Shown piece after piece: positions 50,601-61,688 of a DNA stretch of 64,000 bases (positions are counted from its first letter, which is position 1; each line of letters begins with the position of its first letter). This DNA comes from Theobroma cacao (taxonomy: Eukaryota > Streptophyta > Magnoliopsida > Malvales > Malvaceae), in NCBI RefSeq assembly GCF_000208745.1, contig NC_030853.1, positions 31,636,628 to 31,700,627 on the forward strand. Direction: 5' to 3'. A program made the position numbers and the translations under genes. The notes below the pieces were generated by a model. The model was not told the origin of the DNA, ran no database searches, and saw only the letters and a list, made by a program, of their open reading frames with translations.

Positions 50601-53600
50601 ATTCTGCAGGCTAGTTATGAACTTTGTTCTTTTGCACTTGCTTCTATATGGAACTATCATATATGGCTTCTTGCTGACAACCTAGTTCATTTCAGACCAC
50701 AGGTTATTCTCATTTGAAGGTTTCTCTTCTTCAAGACTCATTTGTTCGAGAGATATGGAACCAAATTGGTAAACAAGCATATCTGGAAATAATACATCCT
50801 TTGGTCATATCAAATCTATACATTTCTCCTCACAAGAGTTCAGCAGCTGCTGCTTCTGTTCTGCTTATTTGCTCAAGTGAAGAGCTTGGTGTGCCTATCA
50901 CAGTTCATCAGGTTAAACTATTTCTGTAATTATTGGTTTTCTTCAGAAGGCAATAAAATTTGGCCATAGAATTTTGTAGGTAATACATTGATCCAATTTT
51001 TCTTTATAATTATAATAACAAACCTTTGATCTTTAATGTAGACGATCCTGCCTCTGATTCACTGCTTTGGCAAGGGACTATGCCCTGATGGAATTGATGT
51101 GCTGGTCAGAATTGGTAGTTACAATTCATTGATATCTGTTCTGGAAATGGCATGTTTAGCATATACATCACTGTCATTCTTTGACTTTTCAGGTGGTCTT
51201 TTGGGAGAGACCTTTATTGTCAGACAGATGCTACCACTGCTTAAACATGTTGCTCATTCTTGTATTGGTGTTTCTTGTATGAATAAGCCGGAGCCTGTGC
51301 ATAGCTGGAGTGGTTTAGCACTTATTGATTGTCTATTGACATTGGATGGTCTGGTAGCCTTCTTACCAAGAGAAGCAGTTGTAAAAGACCTAATTGAAGT
51401 ATGCACTTGGTTCTCAAATCCAAATCTTTGCAATTCATAGTCAACCGTGGATGATGCTTTGATAAGTAATAATGCATCTTCTGTTATCATGCAGGATAAG
51501 AGTTGCCTACATGTTCTGGCACTTATGCAGACAAATATAGAGATTACAGTGCTTCAGGTGCTTTGAAATTTCTATCTCCATTTAACTGTCATACATCTGT
51601 TTTGAAGAATCATACACAATAATAAAATGAGATTACATGTAGTAGGGGAATATGCAATTAAATTTTTATAGTTTTTTAACATAAAAATAATGGCTTTATT
51701 ATTGCTTTTTTTTTTTTTTAATATTTAGGGGAAGGGAGATTCAAACCCTGTTCTTTAGACAGGAGGATTATGCACCAACTAATTAGCCAAATGCTCGAGT
51801 GCATAAGTTTATTATTGTTGTCTTGCTAGAAGTTAAATTTGTCTCTATAATGAAGCATCATGGAGCCACATGCTCAGTATGAAGCTACATGAAAAGCACA
51901 TTTTTCTAAGCACATCTAAGGAATAGGACTGTCTTTTCTTGCACAATTTCTGCGCTGGATGCTGGTCATTTAAAGGCATATGTGAAAGCCTTAGAATCTA
52001 TAATCATTCTTCATTGAGGTTTTCGTTTTTTTTTTTAATTTTTAAATTGGTGGTTAGGATTGGGGGTGTCTTTGAGGCAAAAACGAATTAAACTTATTAC
52101 CTCTATTGTTTGTAATTAATTAGTTGGAAAAAGCTTAGTTTCTGCTGCTGTTGTTTTATTTTTATCATTATGTTTAATAAGCTTTTTTGGTTCTAGACCT
52201 AATTTCATGCATCTGTTCTATGTCATGCATATAAAAAATGCCAGCCAGGTATATCGAAGTTTTCATAATTTTATATGTGATGTACTGGTCAGGTTGCTGC
52301 TACAACTTTAATGGCAATATGTCAGCGGATTGGACCAGAGCTGACAGCAGTTCATGTCCTGCCACAACTTAAGGAGCTTTTCGATGAGCTGGCCTTCTCA
52401 CAAGAAAGTTTCAATGGATCTGGTTCTACTGGTAAAACCTCGAAGGTTTCAAAATCAAAAGTTAATGGAGAGTTTCAAATAGAGAGTCGCATGGATCTTG
52501 TGTGGGTGATAATATCTCCTCTCTAGTTAGAAGCGAGTTCGACATGAATCACTTTACCTCATCACATGTTCTTTCCTAAATGCAGGTTGCTTCTGTATCC
52601 TTCTTTTGCTTCTCTACTTGGAATAGAGAAACTTCGTCAGAGTTGTGCTACATGGTTGCTTCTTGAGCAATTTCTTCTACGTTTTCACAACTGGAAGGTA
52701 TGAAGGCTTTGCTTTCCCAGAGTGGTGCGGGAATCAATTTTGTTGATTTGAAAATTCATTTAAAGTGCTCTACCATGCATAGATTTTTGCATTTCATGTT
52801 TCTGAACATGTTATGATTCAGTGGGAATATACAGGAGAATCATCTCGAAGTATAGAGAATGTAGTTGCTAAAGTGTCTGCATTAAGCAAGGGGTCAACAT
52901 CTGATTACAGTCCTGCTAAACTGTTACTTAATGGGGTCGGCTGGTCAATTCCACAATCACAAGGAATCAGAGGCGCCAAAAACTTGATGCCGCAGAGACG
53001 TTTGCCCAATGCTCATCAGAGTTCAGTCCAAACACATGAAACATCTTCAAACCATTTTAAAAGTGAACCGTGGTTTTGGTTCCCTAGTCCAGCTGCTAGC
53101 TGGGATGGCTCTGACCTCCTTGGACGCTTTGGGTGTCCCAAAGATGAATTTCCATGGAAGATAAGAGCATCTGTTTTATCCTCAGTTCGCGCACATCAAG
53201 GGGCATTGAGATCTTTAGCAGTTTGCCAAGATGAAAATATAGTTTTCACTGCAGGCATTGGTCTAGGGTTCAAAGGAACTGTTCAGAAGTGGGATTTGAC
53301 AAGAATAAATTGTGTATCTGGATATTATGGTCATGAGGAGGTTGGTTGTTTCTCTAATTATGTTTCATCCTAAATAGACTCTTTCAGTTACACTCACAAA
53401 AGACAAATAAGTTATCCACAAGGGAGATTATAGTAAATACTAAACTAAATACTAATATTTAATGTTTTTGAATATGAATTTGCATTGATAACTTGACATA
53501 TAAGAAGCTTTCATGATGTCCTTTTACCACTACATTAGAAGTTGCCATGTTTCTGATAAGACATGGCTAGAAAGTTATGCTGACTGATATACTTTTACCA

Positions 53601-55187
53601 ATTTGTTGAGCATTCAAGGTCATATTCGACTAACAATTGGTGAAAAAATTGTGAAGAGACTAAGTTCCTTTTACATGTCTATCTCTGTTCTTTATCTAAG
53701 CTTGTTGGATTTTCAGTCGTGGCATGACATATTCTTAGCTAAGCATGCTATACTTTTAGGGAATAATTGTGGCTATTTAAATTTCTCTAATTGCTTCTGG
53801 AACTTTCAGGTTGTAAATGACATATGTCTCTTGTCATTGAGTGGAAAAATAGCATCTTGTGATGGAACTATACATGTTTGGAATAGCCAAACAGGGAAGC
53901 TGATATCACTATTCTCAGAACCATCCCCAGATTCCCTGCATCTTGCAACCCCTTTATCTTCTCCATCAAAGATCAGCGCTGACCATGTTGATATGTTGAA
54001 TTCAAACACATTATCAAGCGGAGTACTGACTAGTCCATTTGATGGAAGCTTGTACACTTGCATGCACTATTTAGAGCATGTTGAAAAGCTTGTGGTGGGC
54101 ACCGGAAATGGTTCTCTTAGGTAGCTAGTCACTGTCGAGAGTGAGATAGTAATTGTTAAATTAAGCAGATATAGATGAATGAATCTTGTTCTAAAGCTCT
54201 TCTGTTTGTATGCTTCTAAATGACACAGATTTATTGATGTTTCCCAAGGACGAAAGCTTCATTTATGGAAGGGTGAATTCAGTGAATCTTCTTTTCCTTC
54301 TCTTGTCTCTTCCATATGCTCATGTGGGTCTGACAGAGAGCAAAGAAATGGAGGTTCTGCTTCATGGATTGCAGCTGGATTAAGTTCTGGTCACTGTCGG
54401 TTATTTGATGTGAGGAGTGGGAATGTTATTGCCTGCTGGAGGGCTCATGATGGATTTGTGACGAAGGTATATGCTTAATTTACCAAATTAGTGGGAGAAA
54501 GAACTAGTCCTTGGAAATGAAATGAAGTTTTATTACATTCATATGCATGCAGTTGGCTGCCCCAGAAGAGCATTTACTTGTTTCCAGCTCCCTTGACAGG
54601 ACTCTGAGAATTTGGGACTTGAGGAGGTAATCATGATGTTAGAATTTTGAAATGGAAATGTATGATGTTTCATTAGGAATACTTTGCAGTTGGGTTGGTA
54701 TCTATTTAGTGTGATTGCTTCAATCGTTTTCTATTGTTTCTCGCAGAAATTTACCCACACCTATCACTTTCAAAGGACATGGCGATGGAGTATCTGCTTT
54801 CTCTGTGTGGGGGCAGGATGTTATTTCAATTTCCAGAAATAAGATTGGACTTTCCTCATTAGCTAAATCTGCTGATGAAGTACGTAAACAACAATCTACT
54901 GTCTCACTTTGTTTCCTCATTGGCCTCCTTTTGTGCTGTAGTATCTTTCCTATATATAGTAGTATGAATTTCCTCATTTGCTGCTATAAGAAGAAAAAGA
55001 GATTATCCCTTACTGACAGTGAAAAGTGGTCTGACAGGATGGGCAACATCGAATCATACCTCAAAAACTCTATTCCTCGGATAATGGAAGCAGAAACATG
55101 TCAGTGCTGTCCAGCATAAGTATAATACCCTTCTCAAGGCTGTTTCTAGTTGGAACAGAAGATGGTTATCTCAGAATCTGTTGTTAG
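47654..55187 (+). CDS. GFS12: GFS12-like protein: kinase-like, BEACH and WD40 domains
   Basis: Multi-exon gene; exon 1 is 47654-47862, exon 2 is 48006-50096, and the stop TAG is at 55185-55187. Domains by approximate residue: kinase-like part (about 130-290, with HHGSICPSNVML where kinases have HRDLKPxN); BEACH domain (about 345-545: FEYLLFLNKLAGRRW, ISSEVPHHVSD-type region, RLYQWTPDECIPEFY, HHWIDITFGYKLSG); kinase C-lobe-like segment (about 705-780: DIFSVGCLLAELYLRRPLF, RRPSAKSLLESPYF); a helical region; and C-terminal WD40 repeats (GTVQKWDL, GTIHVWNSQTGK, RTLRIWDLRR, DGYLRICC). The catalytic His-Arg-Asp is absent, so it is probably a pseudokinase. GFS12 (Arabidopsis At5g18525) is linked to vacuolar protein sorting and immunity. 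The intron 50610-50695 appears to be GC-AG. One intron carries a SINE. Confidence 0.9.
51705..51807 (-). mobile_element. SINE in a GFS12 intron
   Basis: On the minus strand: a box-A-like TGGCTAATTAGTTGG, a box-B-like GGGTTTGAATCTCC about 35 bases on, a short body and a poly(A) tract. It is flanked by perfect 10-bp direct repeats TTTATTATTG (51695-51704 and 51808-51817 on the plus strand). This is a tRNA-derived SINE of about 100 bp, antisense to the host gene. Confidence 0.75.
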
Positions 55188-55539
55188 ATGGGGGGAGATG
55201 TTCCCTCTGATGAATCACCAATCCCATGTCAAACCAAGAGAAGGAATGGGCTTTGCTTACTACTCTGTAATTATGTCTAAATGTATGATTTCTTTTGAAA
55301 ATTGAAAATTACTCTTTTTGGCAAATTCCTGGTCTCAATTCTCAATAAAAATCCCAGCTTTTTTCAGTACTATATATAAATTTATATATAAAATACAAAA
55401 AAAAAAAAACAAAAGGCTTGGATCCTTCCTGCCCTGTCCCGCGTTTCTCTTGTGTTTTGTCTCCTTCTTAAGTGCAAAAGAAAAGTTTGGGTCCTTCGAA
55501 TACAAACGAGTTAAAAGAAAATCAAAACTAGGAAAGGTG

Positions 55540-56450
55540 ATGATGATGATGTCTTCTTCTGGTAAACAATCGGAGTCTGAGGCAGCTTCGAAAGCAGGCG
55601 CTGCTTCCGTTGAAGACGGCGTTGGCGGCGTGCAAGTCACGACTTTCTCAGAGCTCGTGGATGATGTCACCCTCCACTTTCAGATCATTCACCTCCCTAA
55701 ACAGGTATTTCAATCTATGGTTTCACTTTTGATTTCATCTAAATTTCTTAATCGATACTTGCTGCTACTAACCTCTGCAGATTTCTTCGCGAATTACGTA
55801 TTTTTATTAACTTATTGGATAGATATTTGCATGGATTGGCTGTAACTCTGCTAAATTCGGTGACTTGTATGCCGCCGCTCCTACACGACCTGTAAGAAGT
55901 TTGACTGCTACTTCAATTGATAAAATCCTGTTTTTGGCTTTTGCCATTGGGGATTACTTTCAAACAAAATTAATTGCTATGAACAGAAAAATAGTGTGAG
56001 CGTGGCTTCCATTCTTGGAGGTGCTTCAGACAACACTGGCTCTGGAATCGCTCGACGATTAGGTCCATTTTTTTGATTTTAGCAACAATTGATTTATGCT
56101 AAGTTTGTTCTTCTGGGACGGGATGAATTCAAAACAAATTGACTATTTTTGCAGTGATAAAGACTGGTCTCAATGTAATCGTGGCTTGCAATATGCCAAA
56201 GAATAGCCCCATGCTTGAGGTTTTTGCTCTCTCTCTTGTTGCCAATGCATATCCTCTCAATTCACTTCACTGCTCATTGACATTTAATTTAAGCATCATC
56301 TGATCTAGACAGGTTGATCTTCCTGTTCATTATCATCATTTTGTTCCCCTTTTCTTTCTGCAGGCAAATGCTGAAAAGAAGTTGGTGGAGAAGCTGATTG
56401 CCCTGGGCTACTCAAGGCCCAAATCTCCAGGGCCAGGGTTGTCTTCCTAG
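55540..56450 (+). CDS. PAC4: Proteasome assembly chaperone 4 (PAC4/PSMG4)-like
   Basis: Five exons (55540-55704; about 55822-55890; about 55987-56061; about 56155-56220; about 56365-56450) give about 153 residues. Seen: a Ser/Glu-rich start (four consecutive Met codons, first ATG used), then FSELVDDVTLHFQIIHLPKQ, IFAWIGCNSAKFGDLY, VSVASILGGASDNTGSGIAR, LNVIVACNMP, and a C-terminal helix AEKKLVEKLIALGY. This is the PAC4 fold, which pairs with PAC3 to guide alpha-ring assembly of the 20S proteasome. Length fits, allowing a short plant N-terminal extension. It lies about 350 bp behind GFS12 in the same direction. All splice sites are GT-AG. Confidence 0.85.
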
Positions 56451-57653
56451 GGAGAAACAACTCTGTTCCATATGTGCATTGTAGCAGCAACCCAATAGGT
56501 GATATTAGTCTACAATGTAGAATCAGTTATGGGATCCTTTGTTTAACTCATTTTGTTGATCCAGAAGATAAACACCAACAAAACATAGTGGGCCTGGCTG
56601 TGAGTCCTCGGACAGTGTTGATGTAAGCGTTTCTGTTATATTTTGTGCTTTGATTCACATGTCAGAAACAGAATTAATTTTGTGGGATTGATGTTGCTAC
56701 TTTTCTGATTAAGTTTGTTATGGGCAATTGATTCCAAGTTTGCTATTGAGCATCATGCCATACTCAGCTTTCAAAGTCTATCAGTCATATGCCAACATTG
56801 ACTGCAAAATGGAAACGTTGACTTTCAGTAGGGTTGAGCCCCTGTTCTCAACAATCAATGATTTTGTCACTTGTTTGTTGTAGGCAAGGCAAGTCAGCAC
56901 GTATGAGTGCTCAGGGAGTCGAAGAATCGCAAGTCTTCTTTTCCTAACCTTAAAGCGAGCGTAGACCATGAACGAAGGCTTTGGGAGATTGTTCTTGTAG
57001 ACGTTAGCAATGTTTAATGTTAAAACACTTGACAGCTCACTTTCAATAGGTTATTAAGAAAATTTTAAGAATACCCTAAAAGGCAGTCATTAAGAAATTT
57101 TTTTTTTCCTGCTAGTGAAAGGAATGAATTCATTTAAGTAACTAGAAATAGAATGCCGTTGGAATATTTGAAATAAATAACCCAGTAACACTTTGACATT
57201 CCAATTGATGAAATATAAATAATCCAATTCAGCCATGGCAGTCCAACTTCCTATGAAATGAGAACAAACACAGGAAGAATTCCCATTATATAACACTTGT
57301 AACAAATCCAGCGAGCATGTTGCTTTATTCTCATTTCAATGGATTGCAGAGCATGCAAGGGAAAGGTACATGGTATATTCTTTCAAACTTTTACTTGAAA
57401 ATTGCTATTTTGGTTTGGAAACCTTAATTATTTGGATGCTTGATCTTTCATTCAGCAAGCAGAGAATGGATGCTTGTTGATTCGTCACAACAATCCTCTA
57501 CAAGCAAAGGATAAGAGTCGAACCCTTGAAAAAACCTCCTAAGTTTGGAATAACACTTTCTAGGGTCTCCTTGTGGAGTTTGTATATATAGCAACCCTTA
57601 TTTGATTCAACCAGGCTGTACCTAAGAATTTATTGCCCAAAGTTCTTTCTCCC
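56451..57653. other. Intergenic between PAC4 and the MATH gene
   Basis: About 1.2 kb of PAC4 3' flank and MATH-gene upstream sequence. The small minus-strand frames resemble nothing known. No repeat was recognised. Confidence 0.45.
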
Positions 57654-59127
57654 ATGGCTAATCAAATCTCCAGCAACCCAGACGGTAGCTATCTTAATTT
57701 ACATGTTTGTCTATGATTTTGTGAATGCAATACCTGGTTCAGTACTACTGTTATATCAATGATACTTTTTTTAACAAAATTTATATTTATGGTCGCAGAA
57801 CTTGCAAGATCTATATCAGAGGCAGCACCGAGCCATTACACACTAAAGATACAGTCATTTTCGTTACTTACAAAGAATGACATAGACAAATATGAATCTG
57901 GAGAGTTTGAAGCTGGTGGATACAAATGGTATGTTAATTTCCTTACATTATGTTTATGTTTACGAGGTAGTCTTAGTTAGCATTAGCAATTAACCTCTTC
58001 TTTTTCTACATGGGAGCTGCACTAGCCAAGCTTTATTAGTATTTTTTCTGTGCTCACAGGAAACTGATCCTGCACCCAGGAGGCAACAAAAGCAGGAATG
58101 TGAAAGAGCACCTTTCTTTCTACTTGACGTTGGCTGATGCTAGTTTTCTCTTTCGTAATAACTGGGAGGTCCACGCTTATTTCCGGTTGTTCTTGCTTGA
58201 TCAGCGCAGCGACAACTACTTGATAGTTCATGGTATTAATCCCATGCATGCGGCTTTATTTGTTACAGTTTCAGAATAAACTTTTTTTTTTAATCTGAAT
58301 CTTTTTGCCATGGCTAGATGCCACGGGAAAAGCCAGGCGGTTTCACAGATTAAAGTATCAATGGGGATTCGATCAGTTCATCCCAATTAGAACTTTTAAT
58401 GATGTTTCGAATGGATACCTGCTGGATGACTCTTGTGTATTTGGAGCTGAAGTGTTTGTTACCAAGGAAACGAGCTCCGGAAAAGGAGAGTGCTTATCAA
58501 TGGTAAAAGATGCCATCAGCTCCAAGCATGTTTGGAAGATTGAAAACTTTTCCATATTAGAGTCAGAATACCATGAATCACAGGAATTTTTTGCTGGCGA
58601 TCAGAAATGGTATCCATCAATAAGATAATTTTTTCTTCTTGTCCTATCTGATATTCTAGAGATTCAAGTTCAACTTTCGGGGGCTTTTCCTTCATTCAAA
58701 GTTTCACCTTTCCTCTTCCTGATGCAGGAAAATACAGCTTTATCCAAAAGGACGACGACATGGATCAGGCACTCATATCTCCCTGTATTTGACTTTGGCA
58801 GATTCAGCAACTCTTACGGCTGCTTCTAAAATATTTGCAGAGTTCACTTTGCGTATCCAGGATCAACAACAGAGCAGGCACATTGCTGGAAAAGGTATAA
58901 AAGCTCAAATTATCTGTTAATAACCTCCATCAAATAGGCGCATCCGTACTTAAAATTTTCTTTGTCTTGCAGTAAGTCACTGGTTTAGTGCCTCAAGCCC
59001 AGAAAGCGGGTGGGCAAAATTTGCTTCCTTGGTGTACTTCCATCATTCAGGCACTGGCTGCCTAGTGAAGGATATCTGCGTTGTGGAAGCAGAGGTGACC
59101 GTCAATGCAATTGCTAATTCATTGTAA
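57654..59127 (+). CDS. Double MATH (TRAF-like) domain protein
   Basis: Six exons from ATG 57654 to TAA 59125-59127; 315 residues. MATH domain 1 is about residues 22-160 ([41 protein letters not shown]) and MATH domain 2 about 182-305 ([44 protein letters not shown]). There is no BTB, protease or other partner domain, so it belongs to the MATH-only family of plants (Arabidopsis At3g17380 from memory). MATH domains bind short peptides of partner proteins; the partner here is unknown. The last coding exon and its 3' flank have a degraded copy at 59828-59893. Confidence 0.9.
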
Positions 59128-59619
59128 CTAATGTTTGCTATAAGAAAATTCAAGGTGTAAAATTTGTCTTGCAATGTCACAAACGAAAATTGACAATGAA
59201 TTTGAGGGCCATATGCCCCCCTTTTTTTTTCCCTCTGGATCCAATCCTCCGTGATGAGTTCTGGCTTCGTATTATTGGGACGAAAACAATATAAACCAAA
59301 ACCAAACAGAAGGGTTAAGGACCTTCGAAAAGTCATGACACTAACGTGGTTGGCACCAATAATTGGGAAACAAATAAGACAGAAAAGCACCAGCAGCTGT
59401 AGTCTCGTGAGAATTTTATTAAGCCTGGCAAAACCCAAGGAAACTGGAAAGGAAAGACAGAACTGATCCATAGTGGATCCGCTCCTTGATACAGCTCCCA
59501 AGACCTTGCACAACTGGCAGTACAAGAATAAAAACACATAAGTCAGGGGCCACCGAATAAGAAGAGTACAAATGCGTGGCCATCCAATGAGAAACATATG
59601 AGAATAATACTGCCCTTAT
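59128..59619. other. 3' flank of the MATH gene
   Basis: Non-coding. A minus-strand frame of 184 codons (59043-59597) overlaps the antisense of the MATH exon and has no recognisable domain. Nothing else was supported. Confidence 0.4.
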
Positions 59620-59763
59620 TCCATGCATATCATGTTTCTGAACATGTTATGATTCAGAGGGAATATATATACAGGAGAATCATCTCGAGGTGGTGTAGAG
59701 AATGTAATTGCTAAAGTGCCAGCACTAAGCATGGAGTAAACATCTGATTACAGTCCTGCCAAA
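59620..59763 (+). pseudogene. GFS12 exon fragment (duplicate)
   Basis: Matches 52772-52921 (intron end and exon start of GFS12): CATGTTTCTGAACATG, GAGAATCATCTCGA and CATCTGATTACAGTCCTGC are shared. The copy has a 4-bp TATA insertion causing a frameshift, and a TAA where GFS12 has a Ser codon. Non-functional. Confidence 0.85.
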
Positions 59764-59827
59764 TCCTATACTTTAATTAACCACATTTATAAACTTTAAA
59801 TTCACGACAAGACTATAGAGCAATAAT

Positions 59828-59893
59828 GTTATGACCGTCAATGCAGTTGTTAATTAATACATTGTGACTAATGTGTGCTATAAGAAAATTCAC
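59828..59893 (+). pseudogene. Fragment of the last MATH-gene exon and 3' flank (duplicate)
   Basis: GACCGTCAATGCA, TTGT.ACTAATGT and GTGCTATAAGAAAATTCA-type words follow 59095-59153 in order. Only the last coding codons are covered. Small indels disrupt the frame. Confidence 0.75.
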
Positions 59894-60052
59894 AAAACCA
59901 AACAAAAAGAGCAGAAAGGACATTTGTATTGCAACAAACCAGTCTCTTGTTTCTCATTGCCATACACACAAAGCCAAGCAGGCCATGACTATTTCCAATT
60001 CACTTAATTTCCAAAGAAAATAGAAAGCAAAATACAAAAAGTTATTAATTTG

Positions 60053-60160
60053 GTGCATTCTGCAGTTGAATGCATTAATCAAAACGTAAGGAAGCAATGA
60101 ACTTAGAGATAGACACTCACTAAACTTGAAATAGCAGACAGCTAAAGAGTTGTTAATGGG
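60053..60160 (+). repeat. Copy of distal 3' flank of the GH3 gene
   Basis: Collinear with 61365-61470: GCATT, GAATGCATTAA, AAGCAATGAA, TTAGAGATA, GACACTCA, AAACTTGAAATAGCAGACAG. Same orientation as the parental sequence. Confidence 0.75.
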
Positions 60161-60189
60161 CTTGACCTCGCCCAAGGATCCCTTGTTTC

Positions 60190-60256
60190 ATAATCTAAGC
60201 CCCAAGAAAGTATAAAGATTAACAAGCCCAGACATAGTTCTGAGTTTATGCCCTGA
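60190..60256 (+). repeat. Copy 4 (partial) of the GFS12-upstream repeat
   Basis: Shares CCAAGAAAGTATAAAGAT, AACAAGCCCAGACAT and GAGAAGTAGAGC-like words with copies 1-3 and directly precedes the GFS12 exon 1 fragment, as expected of a copy of the GFS12 5' region. Confidence 0.6.
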
Positions 60257-60261
60257 GAAGT

Positions 60262-60460
60262 AGAGCCTTGAACGTGCTTTGAATGCCTCGAACGCCGAAT
60301 CAAGTCGGTTTGGTCGGATCAACTGGTGTTTTGCTATGGCATCTCCCCTTTGCCTCCTCCGCTGTAGGTTCAATTCTCTTGTAGATGTAGTAATTCTGCT
60401 TCTCAATTCACCTTGTCCTATATTCCCTCTCATCCATCCATTTGAGAATGATGTTCATCT
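60262..60460 (+). pseudogene. GFS12 exon 1 fragment (duplicate)
   Basis: Matches 47665-47862: ACGTGCTT.GAATGCC, ACGCCGAATCAAGTCGG, GTGTTTTGCTATGGCATCT and TTCTGCTTCTCAATTCA are shared. The start codon region is lost, and an 11-bp deletion right after GGCATCT shifts the frame. Non-functional. Confidence 0.9.
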
Positions 60461-61688
60461 TCAATCATCATCCTAAGCAGTAAGCACGCTCTACTGGACA
60501 TAGGGATAGTGGCCTCCCCTCCCTTGTCCAATCTTGAAATCAGAGTCCATATTATTATTATTATTATATATATATTAAAGCCAAGTAAATTTACGTAAAT
60601 TTAACACATACTAATAAGTTATTACTAATTAAATTCGTTTTGCTTTTCTTTCTTTCAAGGAAGAAGGCTGCAGGATATGGGGTAATGGAGAATGTTTGGG
60701 CAACCAAACTTTCAAGCTCCCAAATTACATGTATTGCGTTCCTTAAATTAATCTATAAAGCAAATGTAAAATAAAAGGATCAGACTTGTCATTGGCATTG
60801 TTTAGGTGAATCCCTTGAGCAATCTAGTAGGACAGCAACGGGCGAGCGAGCTTCTTCACGTTTACGAAGTCAAATGTGAGTCGTGCAATACTCACTTGGT
60901 ATTTTCAAAAATTTTGTTATTAATAGGGAGTACTTTTGCCTAATAAACTTGAGTCACAAACTCAATCCTTGACATAAACTGTTAGTATAAACTTAATCCA
61001 ATGAGATCTTTTGTTAAGAATAAGAGGTTCTTGATCTTCTAAGTTTTAAATTCAAATTTCATTATCTACATATTTCGTTCAATTTTATATTAATTTGTTT
61101 AAACCTGTGAATTGTTGTTTGAGGATGAACAGGGGTTCTTCGTTTTTGTCTTTTTTCTGTTGGCTTGATCACCTGATTGTCTGAAAGAAGTTATGCTAAC
61201 CTTTGCAATGTCTTTGGGGGCTTGTAAATGTTGTCTTGCTGGGGTTTGCAGCTTGATCTTGTCCCTGCAGATGCTTCTTTTTTGGTTTCTGCAGGTTTTT
61301 TGCTCCTGGTGGATGGAGATTAACTTTCTCCTGTTGGCTATATTTTGTTCCTTCTTTGGTGCATTATGCATTACATTTAGAATGCATTAAGCAAACATAA
61401 AAAAGCAATGAAATTAGAGATATATAGACACTCAATATTAAACTTGAAATAGCAGACAGTACAATTAAAGAATTCTTGATGGCCTTCACATTTTCAGCCT
61501 CGACGGCATGTACCATAAAAGAAATAAATAAAATAAAAAAGTCATGAAATCTTTTATTCATTCAACAAAGAGCAAGTTCTGACATTTACCCTTTGCCTAA
61601 CCTAACCAAACAAATCATCAAATTCTACTAAATCAAAAACAAAACTACCGAATCCTACATTAATTTTCACAATTTCAAAATTAAATTT
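60461..61688. other. 3' flank of the GH3 gene, with microsatellite
   Basis: Non-coding; holds an (ATT)n(AT)n run at about 60550-60576 and the parental version of the repeat copied at 43.6 kb and 60.1 kb (61365-61690). Small frames on either strand near 61.1-61.4 kb look like chance. Confidence 0.5.

Noticed and set aside
59043..59597. 184-codon minus-strand open frame
   Set aside because: Overlaps antisense of the last MATH exon, lacks any recognisable domain, and resembles a chance frame in non-coding DNA.
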